Counted from the stretch's first letter, positions 32,947-43,416 are shown. The stretch is 64,000 bases of DNA from Chitinophaga sp. YR627 (GCF_900114995.1 NZ_FOUX01000008.1:124001-188000); one strand, 5' to 3'. Numbers and translations are program-made. The notes: generated from the letters alone by a model not told the origin.

Positions 32947-35900
32947 ATGAGACATCTACATTTGCTGTTTGTTGCAATGCTTCTTTCCACGGTAGCATTG
33001 GCTCAGACAAGGCAGTTGCAGGGAACTGTCAAAGATTCTAAATCCGGTGCTCCACTGGGTTCTGTAAGTATTAAGGTGCAGGGGAAGAACATCTTTGCAA
33101 TCACCGGTGCGGATGGCGCATTCACACTAAAGAATGCTCCTGAGGGAGAAATTACGCTTGAAACATCACTGATAGGTTATACTTCAAAGGGAATTAAAGT
33201 TGCTGCCGGTCAGACTACTGTCGACCTGACCATGGAAGAATCTTCTTCTCAGTTAGGAGAAGTAACAGTAACGGCTTTGGGTATTTCCAAAGAATCCAAA
33301 AAACTCGGTTACTCTGTCACCAAAGTGGATGGTGCTTCACTTACACAGGCGCGTGAAACCAACGTCGCTTACTCACTCGGTGGCCGTGTGGCTGGTCTGA
33401 GTGTTAGTGGTACAAACGGTGGTCCTGGTTCTTCTGCACGCGTGCTGTTAAGAGGTATGGCCAGCTTTGGCGCCAGCAGCCCGCTCTATGTTATCAACGG
33501 TGTACCGATGGATAACTCTCAGAGAGGTGCAGCAGGTGAGTGGGGTGGTTCCGATAACGGTGATGGTATCTCCAACATCAACCCGGATGATATCGAAAGC
33601 ATGACCGTACTGAAAGGTGCGTCTGCATCTGCATTGTATGGTACTCGTGCTACAAACGGGGTGATCCTCATCACTACCAAGAGTGGTAAGAAAGGTTCCA
33701 TGCAGGTGGAATATAACATGAACTACACACTGGATAAAGCGATAGACTTTACAGAGTTTCAATATGAATATGGTCAGGGACAGCATGGTGCAAAACCTGC
33801 TAACGCAACAGACGCACTGGCCAGTAGCCGTCTAAGCTGGGGTTCAAAACTGGATGGAACCATGACGCCGCAGTTCAATGGTAACTCATACGCTTATTCC
33901 GCTGTAGATGATAATATCAGCCGTTTCTACAGAACAGGTCCGACCTTTACCAATACAATAGCCGTATCCAGTGGTGGTGACAAAGGTACCTTCCGTGTAT
34001 CTGCTTCCAGCATGGATAACCACTCCGTTTTGAGGAACAGTGGTCTGAAACGTAAAACTTTCAACCTGAATCTGGATCAGAACCTGACCAGCAAACTGAA
34101 AGTGAGCGCTATGGTAAACTATATCGATGACCGCTCCCAGAACCGTCCTCAGTTGAGTGATGGTCCGCTGAATGCGAACAACGGTGTCTTCCTGGCTACA
34201 AACATCAATGAAGATCTGCTGAAACCGGGTTATAATCCTGATAACAACGGCCGTGAGATCGTATGGACGGATGATAACTATGTAACCAACCCCTGGTTTG
34301 TGGTAAATCAGTATATCAATAACATCGACAGAAGACGCTGGATCTCTGCGCTGACTGTCCGCTACGATTTCTTTGACTTCTTATATGCACAGGGACGTGT
34401 TGGTTATGATAATATCAACGACCGCAAATTCAAGGTAACGCCATGGGGAACTGCTTACTCTACAAGCACACTGCCAAATGGTACAACGGTGAGTGGTGAC
34501 CTGGACCTGCGTAATGAGCAATCCACTGAGTTCAACGCGGATGGTCTGATCGGCTTTAAGAAGAACATCGTGGAAGACCTGCAGGTGGATGTGGCTGTCG
34601 GTGGTAATCTTCGTAAAAGAACCTGGGAAATGGTAGGTGTAGCTGGTAACCAGTATATCATTCCTTATGTATATTCTTACAGCAACGTCACCAACTTTAG
34701 CAGAAACTATGACTATGAGTCAAGAGAATCACAGTCTGCCTATTACACTGCTGACTTCTCCTATAAAGGTTTCCTGACCATCGGAACAACCGGTCGTTAT
34801 GATGTGTATTCTACGCTGCCTTCTGATAACAGAAGCATCTTTGTGCCATCCGTATCAGGTAGCTTTATTTTTTCTGAGCTGCTGAACATTCCGAAATTGA
34901 CCTACGGTAAGTTACGTGCGTCTTATGCGAATGCGAGCGGTGAACCGGTAGATGCCTATATCACCAAGTCTTACTACAATGTAGGAAGTACAATTGGCGG
35001 CGTCAGCACAGGTGATTTCTCTTCCACACTGCCTAACCTGTTCCTGAAACCATTTACGCTGAAAGAAGCGGAAGTTGGTCTGGAACTGAAATTCTTCAAT
35101 AACAGACTGGGAGTTGATCTCGCTTACTTCCACCGTAAGACGAAGAATGAGATCATCCAGGGTACCATCTCTCCGGCAACTGGTTATGAAAAGGCCTACT
35201 TCCCAACCGGTTCTACACAGAACACTGGTTTTGAAGCACAGATCAATGGTACGATCGTATCCAGCTCCAGTTTCACCTGGAATGCTTCTGTGAACGGTAC
35301 TTACATCAAGAACAAGATCCTGGATATTTATGGTGATAACAGTAGCAGTACTATCCTGACACTGGGTACTTACCGTCCGCTGAATGCCAACACAGCGCTT
35401 GTAAAAGGTTTGGCTGGTCCACAGATCCTTGCATACGATTTCAAACGTAACAGTAAAGGTGAAGTGCTGCTGGATAATTCCGGTCTGCCGATCAACGATG
35501 GTGTACTGCGTCCAATGGGTAGCGTACTGCCTAAGTTCTTTGGTGGTATCAATAACGATTTCTCCTTTAAAGGCTTCAACCTGTCATTCCTGATCGATGG
35601 CAAGTTTGGTGCGAAGATCCTGTCTGCTACAAAAGACTACGCGGTGTTCCGTGGTCTGGATAAATCAACGCTGGAAGGCAGGGAAGGTGGTATCGTAGTT
35701 GACGGTATCATTGAAAGCACCGGACAAAAAAATACAACAAGAGTAGATGCGCAGTCCTATTACCAGGCATATGCGAATAAGATCTCCAAAAACAGTGTAC
35801 TGGATGCAGACTTCATAAAACTGCGTCAGCTGACATTTGGTTATACACTGGGTAGTAAAGTAATGGGTAAAACACCATTCGAATCTATCGGTATATCGCT

Positions 35901-36057
35901 GGTTGCGCGTAATCTGCTTACGCTCATGCGCAAATCTGACAACATAGACCCAGAATCCGGATTTTCTTCACTCATCAACTACGCAGGTATTGAAGGTACC
36001 AGTTTACCAAGTACCCGTACGTATGGTGTGAATGTGAACGTAAAATTTAAAAAATAA
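32947..36057 (+). CDS. SusC/RagA TonB-linked transporter without STN domain (third pair)
   Basis: 1036 residues with a signal peptide (about 1-20, ending VALAQ). The mature protein begins directly with the carboxypeptidase-like domain (RQLQGTVKDSKSGAPLGSVSIKV), then VTVTALG, a plug (LKGASASALYGTRATNGV) and a barrel ending VNVKFKK. The STN domain is missing, in agreement with the lack of a neighbouring sigma/FecR pair, so regulation must differ from PULs 1 and 2. Its stop codon overlaps the susD ATG (TAATG). Confidence 0.96.
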   Translation: MRHLHLLFVAMLLSTVALAQTRQLQGTVKDSKSGAPLGSVSIKVQGKNIFAITGADGAFTLKNAPEGEITLETSLIGYTSKGIKVAAGQTTVDLTMEESSSQLGEVTVTALGISKESKKLGYSVTKVDGASLTQARETNVAYSLGGRVAGLSVSGTNGGPGSSARVLLRGMASFGASSPLYVINGVPMDNSQRGAAGEWGGSDNGDGISNINPDDIESMTVLKGASASALYGTRATNGVILITTKSGKKGSMQVEYNMNYTLDKAIDFTEFQYEYGQGQHGAKPANATDALASSRLSWGSKLDGTMTPQFNGNSYAYSAVDDNISRFYRTGPTFTNTIAVSSGGDKGTFRVSASSMDNHSVLRNSGLKRKTFNLNLDQNLTSKLKVSAMVNYIDDRSQNRPQLSDGPLNANNGVFLATNINEDLLKPGYNPDNNGREIVWTDDNYVTNPWFVVNQYINNIDRRRWISALTVRYDFFDFLYAQGRVGYDNINDRKFKVTPWGTAYSTSTLPNGTTVSGDLDLRNEQSTEFNADGLIGFKKNIVEDLQVDVAVGGNLRKRTWEMVGVAGNQYIIPYVYSYSNVTNFSRNYDYESRESQSAYYTADFSYKGFLTIGTTGRYDVYSTLPSDNRSIFVPSVSGSFIFSELLNIPKLTYGKLRASYANASGEPVDAYITKSYYNVGSTIGGVSTGDFSSTLPNLFLKPFTLKEAEVGLELKFFNNRLGVDLAYFHRKTKNEIIQGTISPATGYEKAYFPTGSTQNTGFEAQINGTIVSSSSFTWNASVNGTYIKNKILDIYGDNSSSTILTLGTYRPLNANTALVKGLAGPQILAYDFKRNSKGEVLLDNSGLPINDGVLRPMGSVLPKFFGGINNDFSFKGFNLSFLIDGKFGAKILSATKDYAVFRGLDKSTLEGREGGIVVDGIIESTGQKNTTRVDAQSYYQAYANKISKNSVLDADFIKLRQLTFGYTLGSKVMGKTPFESIGISLVARNLLTLMRKSDNIDPESGFSSLINYAGIEGTSLPSTRTYGVNVNVKFKK

Positions 36058-37652
36058 TGAACATGAAAAAAGGTCTGCTATATATAACACTGGGTCTGAC
36101 ACTGTTTTCGACAGGTTGTACCCATGACTTTGATGAGATCAACTCCGACCCTGTTGCTGTGGATGGTTCCAAATATAATGCGAACCTGCTGTTGGCAAAA
36201 TCTCAGTATCAGTATGCTAATACAGGGTATGCACAATTGCTGTTCCAGAGTATGTGGGCGCAGTTGTTATCTTCTACTTATAACTACTATAGTAATGGGG
36301 ATAAGTACGTGGCATCCTCTGGTATCATTGGTTATCAGAACCAGCTGTGGAATGATGATTATAAAGGTGCCAGCTTTGCCTATGAAATGGTATCCCTGGC
36401 TAATGAGAAGGGCCTGACCAACCTGGCAGCCGCCGGTACGATCATGAGAATACTGCTTATACAGCATATTACGGATTGTTATGGTGATGTGCCTTATTCT
36501 GAGGCCCTGAAAGGTAAGACCGGATCATTTACGCCGGCGTATGATACACAGGAGTCAATCTACACTTCTATGCTGGCAGAACTGGAAACTGCTATCAATG
36601 CGTTTGATCCGGCTGCTGATAAGCTGACTTCAGATCTGTTCTACGGTGGTGACATCGCTAAATGGAAAAGGTTCGGTTATTCACTGATGCTGCGTTCTGC
36701 TATGCGTATTGTAAAGGCTAATCCTACACTGGCCCGTCAGTATGCTGAAAAAGCAGCCGCAGGCGGTACGTTTGCAGGTATCTCTGATAATGCGGTTTGT
36801 CCTACGGATAACTCTACCGGTAATGGTAACGGTACAAGCGGCGCCCTGCTGGTGGTAGAAGATTACAGAGAGGTAAAATGGTCTAAACCACTGATCGACT
36901 ATCTGAAAGCAAATAACGACCCTCGTTTGAATGTTGCCTCTGAGGTACCTCCGGTTGGTCTGAAAGATGGCACGAACAGCGCGCTGCCGGGGAATAAAAC
37001 CCCTGGTGTACAGGTAGGTATGCCAAATGGTTATGACCTGGCAGGTGGTACGACAGACATTACCAAAAGATCTGATTATCCTGGCAGCACTGGTACAGGT
37101 AGTGATGTATATCCACTGGGTAAATATTCCCGTCCGACTACCGCTGTTTATCTTGGCCGTAGTGCACCAGAATTTGTACTGACTTACGCTGAGACAGAAT
37201 TGTTGCTGGCAGAAGCGGCTGTACGTGGATGGACCGTAACAGGGTCTGCTGCCACGCACTATGCCAATGGAGTATCCGCTGCCTTACAGTCACTGGCTAC
37301 TTTCAGTTCTGCCGCAGCTATTTCTGCAGCTACAGCTGATGCCTATGCAACTGCTCATCCGCTGGATGTAAGTTCTACTGCTGCATCAATGAAACAGATC
37401 AATGAACAATACTGGGCCACAAATGGTTTATTATTTAACTTCATTGAAGCCTGGACAAACTGGAGAAGATCCGGTTATCCAGTTCTGACTCCGGTTAACT
37501 ATATAGGTAACTTCACCGGTGGTACCATACCAAGGAGAATTGCTTATCAGTCAACCGAGGGGTCAACCAATCCTGTTAATTACGCAGCTGCCGTAGGCCG
37601 CCTGCAGGGAGGTGATACCTATACTGCAAGGATATGGTGGGATGCACAGTAA
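36057..37652 (+). CDS. SusD-like lipoprotein (SusD-like_2 group), third pair
   Basis: 531 residues with a lipoprotein signal (FSTGCTHD, Cys21); the ATG overlaps the susC stop and a second ATG lies two codons in. It keeps the group signature YGDVPYSEALKG and a C-terminal NFIEAWTNWRRSGYP motif. It is of the same subgroup as the PUL 2 SusD but clearly diverged. A strong terminator follows 18 bases after the stop, so the FG-GAP gene next door would need its own promoter or read-through. Confidence 0.95.
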   Translation: MNMKKGLLYITLGLTLFSTGCTHDFDEINSDPVAVDGSKYNANLLLAKSQYQYANTGYAQLLFQSMWAQLLSSTYNYYSNGDKYVASSGIIGYQNQLWNDDYKGASFAYEMVSLANEKGLTNLAAAGTIMRILLIQHITDCYGDVPYSEALKGKTGSFTPAYDTQESIYTSMLAELETAINAFDPAADKLTSDLFYGGDIAKWKRFGYSLMLRSAMRIVKANPTLARQYAEKAAAGGTFAGISDNAVCPTDNSTGNGNGTSGALLVVEDYREVKWSKPLIDYLKANNDPRLNVASEVPPVGLKDGTNSALPGNKTPGVQVGMPNGYDLAGGTTDITKRSDYPGSTGTGSDVYPLGKYSRPTTAVYLGRSAPEFVLTYAETELLLAEAAVRGWTVTGSAATHYANGVSAALQSLATFSSAAAISAATADAYATAHPLDVSSTAASMKQINEQYWATNGLLFNFIEAWTNWRRSGYPVLTPVNYIGNFTGGTIPRRIAYQSTEGSTNPVNYAAAVGRLQGGDTYTARIWWDAQ

Positions 37653-37670
37653 TATAACTATTGAACTTAT

Positions 37671-37704
37671 GCTAATGCGACCCTCAGTGGTCGCATTAGC
37701 TTTT
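37671..37704 (+). terminator. Terminator after the third susD
   Basis: GCTAATGCGACC at 37671-37682 pairs perfectly with GGTCGCATTAGC at 37689-37700, followed by four T. The short T-run may allow partial read-through. Confidence 0.85.
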
Positions 37705-37739
37705 ATCCTACATACCGCCCTCAGCAAAAAATTACCCGA

Positions 37740-40700
37740 ATGATAAGCTATTCCACAGCAATACACCAATACAGTCCATGCTCCGCAGTCAAACCAGGTA
37801 TTTTTCTTACACTGTTACTCACACTCATTGTCCCTGCTGTTATTGCCCAGCAACCGTTGTTTCAGCAGTTACCGGTTAAAACTACCAATATTAAATTTAG
37901 CAATGCACTGAATGAAACGGAGAAACTAAACGTACTGGCATATGAATACTTCTATAATGGGGCAGGTGTTGCTGTAGGCGATATCAATAATGATGGTTTA
38001 CAGGACCTGTTCTTTACCGCCAATATGGGACCTAATAAGCTTTATCTGAATAAAGGCAATATGGTCTTTACAGACATTACCCGCAGTGCTGCCAAAGAAC
38101 TGGAAGGCAGACCTGAAGGATGGAAAACAGGGGTGACCATGGCCGATGTGAATGGAGACGGATTACTGGATATATACGTTTGTTACTCTGGTAAGAAGAG
38201 CGACGAACTAAGGAGGAATCAGCTGTTCATTAACCTGGGTAACGCCAGATTCGCAGAAAAAGCAAAAGAATACGGTCTTGATGATCCAGGTTATAGTACG
38301 AATGCAGTGTTCTTTGACTATGATAATGATGGCGATCTTGACATGTTCCTGTTGAACCACAACGTGATCAAGATCGACAATATGGAGTTTGCCAGGTACA
38401 AAAATGAAACAGATCCCCTGGCAGGCAATAAACTATACCGAAACGATCATAACCACTTTATGGAAGTCAGCAAACAGGCGGGGATCATACAAAACCCACT
38501 GACTTTCGGATTGGGCGTAGCCATTGCTGATATTAACCAGGATGGCTGGCAGGACATTTATGTCACCAACGATTACAACGAACGCGATTACCTCTACATA
38601 AATAAACATGACGGCACGTTTGCAGAAGATGCTACCAATTGTTTTGGTCACCTGTCTCATTTTTCCATGGGGGTTGACATTGCTGATTTCAACAATGATG
38701 CACTGCCGGATGTCATGACCCTGGATATGTTGCCGGAAGATAACCAGCGGCAGAAGTTGTTACAGTTGCAGGAGAATTATGAGTCGTTTGAACTGATGAT
38801 TTCCCAGGATCTGTATAAACAGTACATGCGCAATATGCTCCAGCTGAATAATGGTGACGGTACTTTCAGTGAAATCGGACAACTGGCTGGTGTATCCAAT
38901 ACTGACTGGAGCTGGTGTCCGTTGATAGCAGACCTGGACAATGACGGGTATAAGGATATTGTTGTCACCAATGGCTATCTCCGGGATTATACCAACAAGG
39001 ATTTCCTGCGTTACTGGGGCGATTATAAAGTGAAGAAGGCCATCGACAGAGAACCAGTTTTGCTGATGGACCTGGTATCAGCTATGCCGTCTACCTCTTT
39101 GCAGAACTACGTTTTTCGCAATAACAGGGATCTCACCTTTTCCAATATGCAGCAGAAATGGGGATTTGATGCCGGTGGTATTTCCAGTGGCGCTGTATAT
39201 GCTGATCTGGATAATGATGGTGATCTCGATCTTGTGATCAATAAGATCAACGAACCGGCAGCGGTGTATAAGAACATGAGCCGCGAACAGGGCAAATCCG
39301 CTGCTTACCTTTCCCTGCAATTAAAAGGGACAGGTATGAATACCGTTGCGGTAGGCGCCAAGGTATATGTGTATAGTAAGGGAAATACCCAATATCAGGA
39401 AGTCAATCCTAACCGGGGGTATCTTTCGGCGGTCTCTACCCGTTTGCTGTTTGGATTGGGGGATAACACACAGGTGGATTCTGTACGGATCGTCTGGCCG
39501 GATAATAAGGTACAACGGCTGACAAACGTAGCTGCCAATCAATTGCTGACAGTCGCTTATGCGCCGGATGCAGTTTTACCTGCACCACATAATACAACCC
39601 CCACCTGGTTCCGGAATGCGGACAGTCTCTTTACCTATAAGCATAGCGATATTTCTGAGAATGATTTCAAACGTCAGCTGCTGATGCTGTTCATGTATTC
39701 CAAAACAGGACCTGTGTTTGAAAAGGCGGATGTGAATAAAGACGGTCTGGAAGATCTGTACATCGCGGGAGATAATGAACAGGCAGCCGCCATTTATCTG
39801 CAAAAAACAGGTGGTGGTTTTACACCCGGTACCAAAATCGTATCAGGGACAGATGTGGCTTCCCAGGTAGCGGCAGCCGCCTTTTTTGATGCGAATGGAG
39901 ACGGAGCTCCTGATCTCTATGTGGCAAAGGGCGGTTATAGCCTTTTTGAGCCCAATACGCCGGCTTTACAGGACGAGTTATACCTGAACAACGGAAAAGG
40001 CAATTTTATGCTTTCTAAAGGCGCATTACCGGATGTGAGCGCAAGCAGTAAGTCCTGTGTGCGCCCCTGTGATTTTGACAATGACGGAGATATCGATCTG
40101 TTTGTAGGAGGGAGAGTGATTCCCGGTAAATATCCGGTACCGCCGACGTCCTTTCTGCTGGTCAATAATGGCAAGGGGCAGTTTACCATTGCCAGTGTTC
40201 CTTTTGCCAACAGTGGCATGATCACGGATGCCCACTGGACCGATATCGATGGAGATGGCCGGAAGGACATTGTCCTGTGCGGAGAGTTTATGCCCCTGAC
40301 TGTTTATCTTAATAAAACGAGTGGTTTTCAGGATGCTACGTCCCGGTACTTTGAGCAGCCGGAAGGAGGCTTATGGTTTGGTCTGACGCTGGCAGATGTA
40401 GATGGCGACGGACATGAGGATATCATTGCCGGGAATATGGGTGAAAACACACAGCTCCACGCGTCTGCAAAACAACCGGCGGAATTGTATTACGCGGATT
40501 TTGATAAGAATGGTTCTATTGATCCTTTCCTGAATTTCTACATTGAGGGTGTGAGTTATCCTTTTGTCAGCCGGGACGAGTTGAATGACCAGATTTACCC
40601 GATGCGACGTAAGTTCTCTTCTTACCGCAATTACTCCAATGCGACCATGAAGGATATCTTTTCTGCGGAAGAACTGGGTCAGGCTGGTAAGCTAACGGTG

Positions 40701-41069
40701 ACTGATACAAAGACCCGCTGTTTGTTATACCGCAATGGTAAGTTTGTGGCGGCCCCTTTACCGGTGGAAGCACAGTTCTCTGTGGTATCTAAGATATTAC
40801 CGGCAGATTATGACAAAGACGGTAAAATGGACCTGTTGCTATTGGGGAACCATAGCGACAATCGGCTTAAGCTGGGCAGTTTTGATGCCGGTTATGGTTG
40901 TCTGCTGAAAGGAGATGGAAAAGGTGGTTTTACCTATGTGCCACAAACGCAATCCGGTCTGTGTGTAAAAGGGGACGTGAAGTCTGCTGCTGTGATAAAC
41001 ATTGGCAGCAACCCCTATGTTATGATCGGTATCAACAATAAAGGAATAACCCTGTTTAAAGTGAACTAA
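37740..41069 (+). CDS. Giant FG-GAP/VCBS-repeat protein of the CRTAC1 type with ASPIC/UnbV domain
   Basis: 1109 residues; the signal core is at about residues 18-36 (GIFLTLLLTLIVPAVIAQQ). At least fourteen calcium-loop repeats of the type D-x-N/D-x-D-G-x-x-D are visible (for example VGDINNDGLQDLFF, MADVNGDGLLDIYV and PADYDKDGKMDLLL). Seven come before and about seven after a central ASPIC/UnbV domain (about 520-605; VGAKVYVYSKG ... LLFGLGD ... VRIVWPDNKVQ). This predicts two beta-propellers on the surface or in the periplasm. The partner or ligand is unknown. A haloperoxidase-like gene starts three bases after its stop. Confidence 0.9.
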   Translation: MISYSTAIHQYSPCSAVKPGIFLTLLLTLIVPAVIAQQPLFQQLPVKTTNIKFSNALNETEKLNVLAYEYFYNGAGVAVGDINNDGLQDLFFTANMGPNKLYLNKGNMVFTDITRSAAKELEGRPEGWKTGVTMADVNGDGLLDIYVCYSGKKSDELRRNQLFINLGNARFAEKAKEYGLDDPGYSTNAVFFDYDNDGDLDMFLLNHNVIKIDNMEFARYKNETDPLAGNKLYRNDHNHFMEVSKQAGIIQNPLTFGLGVAIADINQDGWQDIYVTNDYNERDYLYINKHDGTFAEDATNCFGHLSHFSMGVDIADFNNDALPDVMTLDMLPEDNQRQKLLQLQENYESFELMISQDLYKQYMRNMLQLNNGDGTFSEIGQLAGVSNTDWSWCPLIADLDNDGYKDIVVTNGYLRDYTNKDFLRYWGDYKVKKAIDREPVLLMDLVSAMPSTSLQNYVFRNNRDLTFSNMQQKWGFDAGGISSGAVYADLDNDGDLDLVINKINEPAAVYKNMSREQGKSAAYLSLQLKGTGMNTVAVGAKVYVYSKGNTQYQEVNPNRGYLSAVSTRLLFGLGDNTQVDSVRIVWPDNKVQRLTNVAANQLLTVAYAPDAVLPAPHNTTPTWFRNADSLFTYKHSDISENDFKRQLLMLFMYSKTGPVFEKADVNKDGLEDLYIAGDNEQAAAIYLQKTGGGFTPGTKIVSGTDVASQVAAAAFFDANGDGAPDLYVAKGGYSLFEPNTPALQDELYLNNGKGNFMLSKGALPDVSASSKSCVRPCDFDNDGDIDLFVGGRVIPGKYPVPPTSFLLVNNGKGQFTIASVPFANSGMITDAHWTDIDGDGRKDIVLCGEFMPLTVYLNKTSGFQDATSRYFEQPEGGLWFGLTLADVDGDGHEDIIAGNMGENTQLHASAKQPAELYYADFDKNGSIDPFLNFYIEGVSYPFVSRDELNDQIYPMRRKFSSYRNYSNATMKDIFSAEELGQAGKLTVTDTKTRCLLYRNGKFVAAPLPVEAQFSVVSKILPADYDKDGKMDLLLLGNHSDNRLKLGSFDAGYGCLLKGDGKGGFTYVPQTQSGLCVKGDVKSAAVINIGSNPYVMIGINNKGITLFKVN

Positions 41070-41072
41070 GCT

Positions 41073-42398
41073 ATGAAAAATTGGATGATCATACTGCTGA
41101 TGCTGTGTCAGACAGGATATGCACAACAACATAAGAATACGTTTACCGAATATATACAGCCAGCTGTGTTTTCATTGTCAATGGTGATGATGCATGATGT
41201 AGTGAATCCACCTGCTGCCTGCCGTTTCTATAGTTATGCGATGATGTCGGCCTACAGCATTGTAGCAGCGCATAATAAACAGATCCCTGATGCAAAACGC
41301 TTTATCGCTTCCTATCCTGGCATTGCGGTACACGATAGCGGCAGGGTGTATGACTACCGCATTGCAGCAGTATACAGTATCCTGGAGACCGGCAAACTGA
41401 TGCTGCCATCGGGGTTTATGCTGGAGAAGGATGAAGAGAAACTGGTGCTGTTGTTTAAAAAAGATAAAGTGCCGGACAGCATCATCCGTAATTCTATTGC
41501 GGTAGCGGTGGATGTGGCAAAACAGGCCGTGCAGTGGTCAAGGCCTGATGGATATACTAAGCTGAGCACGCGGGTGCGCTATACACCTGTAAAAGGGGAG
41601 GGTTATTGGTATCCTACACCACCTGCCTATATTGAAGCCGTGGAACCTCACTGGAAAACGCTCCGTCCGATGGTGATCGATTCCTGTAATCAGTTCCTCC
41701 CTTTGCCACCGGTACCTTTCAGCAAGGATACTACCAGTGCTTTTTATGCGCTGAATAAGGAGGTGCGTGATGCAGGTGTGAACCTGAATATGGAGCAGCG
41801 CGTGATCGCATCTTTCTGGGATTGTAATCCGTTTGCCGTGAGTACCTACGGACATATGGCCATTGGTTTTAAGAAGATCACCCCGGGTGGTCACTGGATG
41901 AACATTACCGGTATAGCTGCCCGGAAAGCACAGCTGGATTTTGATAAGACGGTATTGGTACATGCGGTGGCAGCGGTGACGATGATGGACGCTTTTATCA
42001 GTTGCTGGGATTCCAAATATACCAGCAACCGTATCAGACCGGAAACCTATATCAACAAGTATATGGACGTGCGCTGGAAACCGCTGTTACAAACCCCGCC
42101 TTTCCCTGAATATACCAGCGGACATAGTGTCGTTTCCTCTGCGGTCGCAACGGTGCTGACCTACATGATGGGGGACAATTTTGAATATGAAGACAATACG
42201 GAGGAGATGTTTGAAATAGCCACCCGCAAATTCAGTTCCTTCCAGGCTGCCTGTAATGAAGCTGCTATTTCCCGTTTATATGGAGGGATTCATTTCCGTG
42301 ATGCCATAGAGAACGGTGTTGACCAGGGGCATAAGGTAGGGGAGAAGGTGGTGGAAAAGATCAGAAATGCCGGTATTGTGCCTGTATATGGCAGGTAG
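41073..42398 (+). CDS. Vanadium-dependent haloperoxidase-like PAP2 superfamily enzyme, secreted
   Basis: 441 residues with a signal peptide (about 1-18, CQTGYAQ). The PAP2/haloperoxidase motifs are K-x6-RP (K315 to R322-P323), SGH with H351 (EYTSGHS), and SR-x5-H (S400, R401, H407). The spacing after H407 differs from classical haloperoxidases (HFRD rather than H-x3-D). The long N-terminal helical region (about 20-290) is typical of the haloperoxidase branch rather than of small lipid phosphatases. Whether it oxidises halide or removes phosphate cannot be decided by eye. It is tightly coupled to the CRTAC1-type gene. Confidence 0.85.
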   Translation: MKNWMIILLMLCQTGYAQQHKNTFTEYIQPAVFSLSMVMMHDVVNPPAACRFYSYAMMSAYSIVAAHNKQIPDAKRFIASYPGIAVHDSGRVYDYRIAAVYSILETGKLMLPSGFMLEKDEEKLVLLFKKDKVPDSIIRNSIAVAVDVAKQAVQWSRPDGYTKLSTRVRYTPVKGEGYWYPTPPAYIEAVEPHWKTLRPMVIDSCNQFLPLPPVPFSKDTTSAFYALNKEVRDAGVNLNMEQRVIASFWDCNPFAVSTYGHMAIGFKKITPGGHWMNITGIAARKAQLDFDKTVLVHAVAAVTMMDAFISCWDSKYTSNRIRPETYINKYMDVRWKPLLQTPPFPEYTSGHSVVSSAVATVLTYMMGDNFEYEDNTEEMFEIATRKFSSFQAACNEAAISRLYGGIHFRDAIENGVDQGHKVGEKVVEKIRNAGIVPVYGR

Positions 42399-42449
42399 AC
42401 CTTATTGGGAGGTAGTGAGTGCTATTCCCGGTGTCTTGATTGAATTTTG

Positions 42450-42457
42450 TAACTTTG
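42450..42457 (+). promoter_or_regulatory. -7 promoter box of the AraC-type regulator gene
   Basis: TAACTTTG matches TAnnTTTG and lies only four bases before the ATG at 42462, so the message is likely leaderless or nearly so. No TTG stands at the exact -33 spacing. Confidence 0.4.
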
Positions 42458-42461
42458 CAGG

Positions 42462-43364
42462 ATGGAAAGCGTAGAAAGTATCGAAACCTTTTATCGTTCC
42501 AAACTGAATTGGATGCCTGACAATCTAAAGAAAGAGCTGGGGCATTTCAATGTATTCAAACTGGAAGACTTTGCGGGCAGAAAGTGTTCTGGCCACAACC
42601 GGAAAGAATATTATAAGATCAGTCTGATCAGGGGGCGCAACAGGTACGAGTATGCAGATAAAGTGATTGAGACTGAGAAGAATGCACTTATCTTTTCGAA
42701 TCCGCAGGTGCCTTATCATTATGATGTACCAGACGAGGAGCATGATGGGTACTTCTGCATTTTTACGGAAGCCTTTTTCCAGCAATTCGGCGCCAGCCGG
42801 CTCCATGAATATCCGGTGATGAAACCGGGCGGTCAGCCGATCTATGTATTGTCTGACGAACAGTTTGAAAAGATCCGGGGCATTTTTGAGAAGATGCTGA
42901 GAGAGATCGCTTCTGATTTTGCTTATAAATATGATGTATTAAGAACATGTGTCTTCGAACTGATGCATGAAGCCATTCGTTTACAGCCTGCAGCTACATT
43001 ATATACCAATACCAACGCGGCTACGCGTATTTCTTCTCTTTTTATGGAATTGCTGGAAAGGCAGTTTCCCGTGGAATCTCCCGTACAACAGATGCGGTTG
43101 CGCTCAGCAACCGATTTTGCTAATCAGTTATCCGTCCATGTCAATCATTTGAACAAAGCATTGAAGGAGACGACCGGCCGGACCACCTCACAGCTGATCG
43201 GTGAACGTATTCTCCAGGAAGCCCGCTCCCTGCTGAAGCATACCGACTGGAACATATCGGAAGTAGGCTGGAGTCTCGGCTTTGAGGAGTTGCCGCACTT
43301 TATCAATTTCTTCAAAAAGAACACGAAGATCAGCCCCTCTGTTTTCCGGAAATCGATTGATTGA
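42462..43364 (+). CDS. AraC-family transcriptional regulator
   Basis: 300 residues. The N-terminal cupin-like sensor (about 30-160; SLIRGRNRYEYADKVIETEKNALIFSNPQVPY) is followed by a two-part AraC helix-turn-helix at about 195-300 (FANQLSVHVNHLNKALKETTGRTTSQLIGERI, then WNISEVGWSLGFEELPHFINFFKKN). This type in Bacteroidota often sits beside reductase genes it controls; the aldo-keto reductase follows 91 bases later on the same strand. Confidence 0.93.
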   Translation: MESVESIETFYRSKLNWMPDNLKKELGHFNVFKLEDFAGRKCSGHNRKEYYKISLIRGRNRYEYADKVIETEKNALIFSNPQVPYHYDVPDEEHDGYFCIFTEAFFQQFGASRLHEYPVMKPGGQPIYVLSDEQFEKIRGIFEKMLREIASDFAYKYDVLRTCVFELMHEAIRLQPAATLYTNTNAATRISSLFMELLERQFPVESPVQQMRLRSATDFANQLSVHVNHLNKALKETTGRTTSQLIGERILQEARSLLKHTDWNISEVGWSLGFEELPHFINFFKKNTKISPSVFRKSID

Positions 43365-43416
43365 TTTTTACAGCTTTTAGTTTGTTTAATGTAGCAATTT
43401 ACGTGAGGATACGTGC

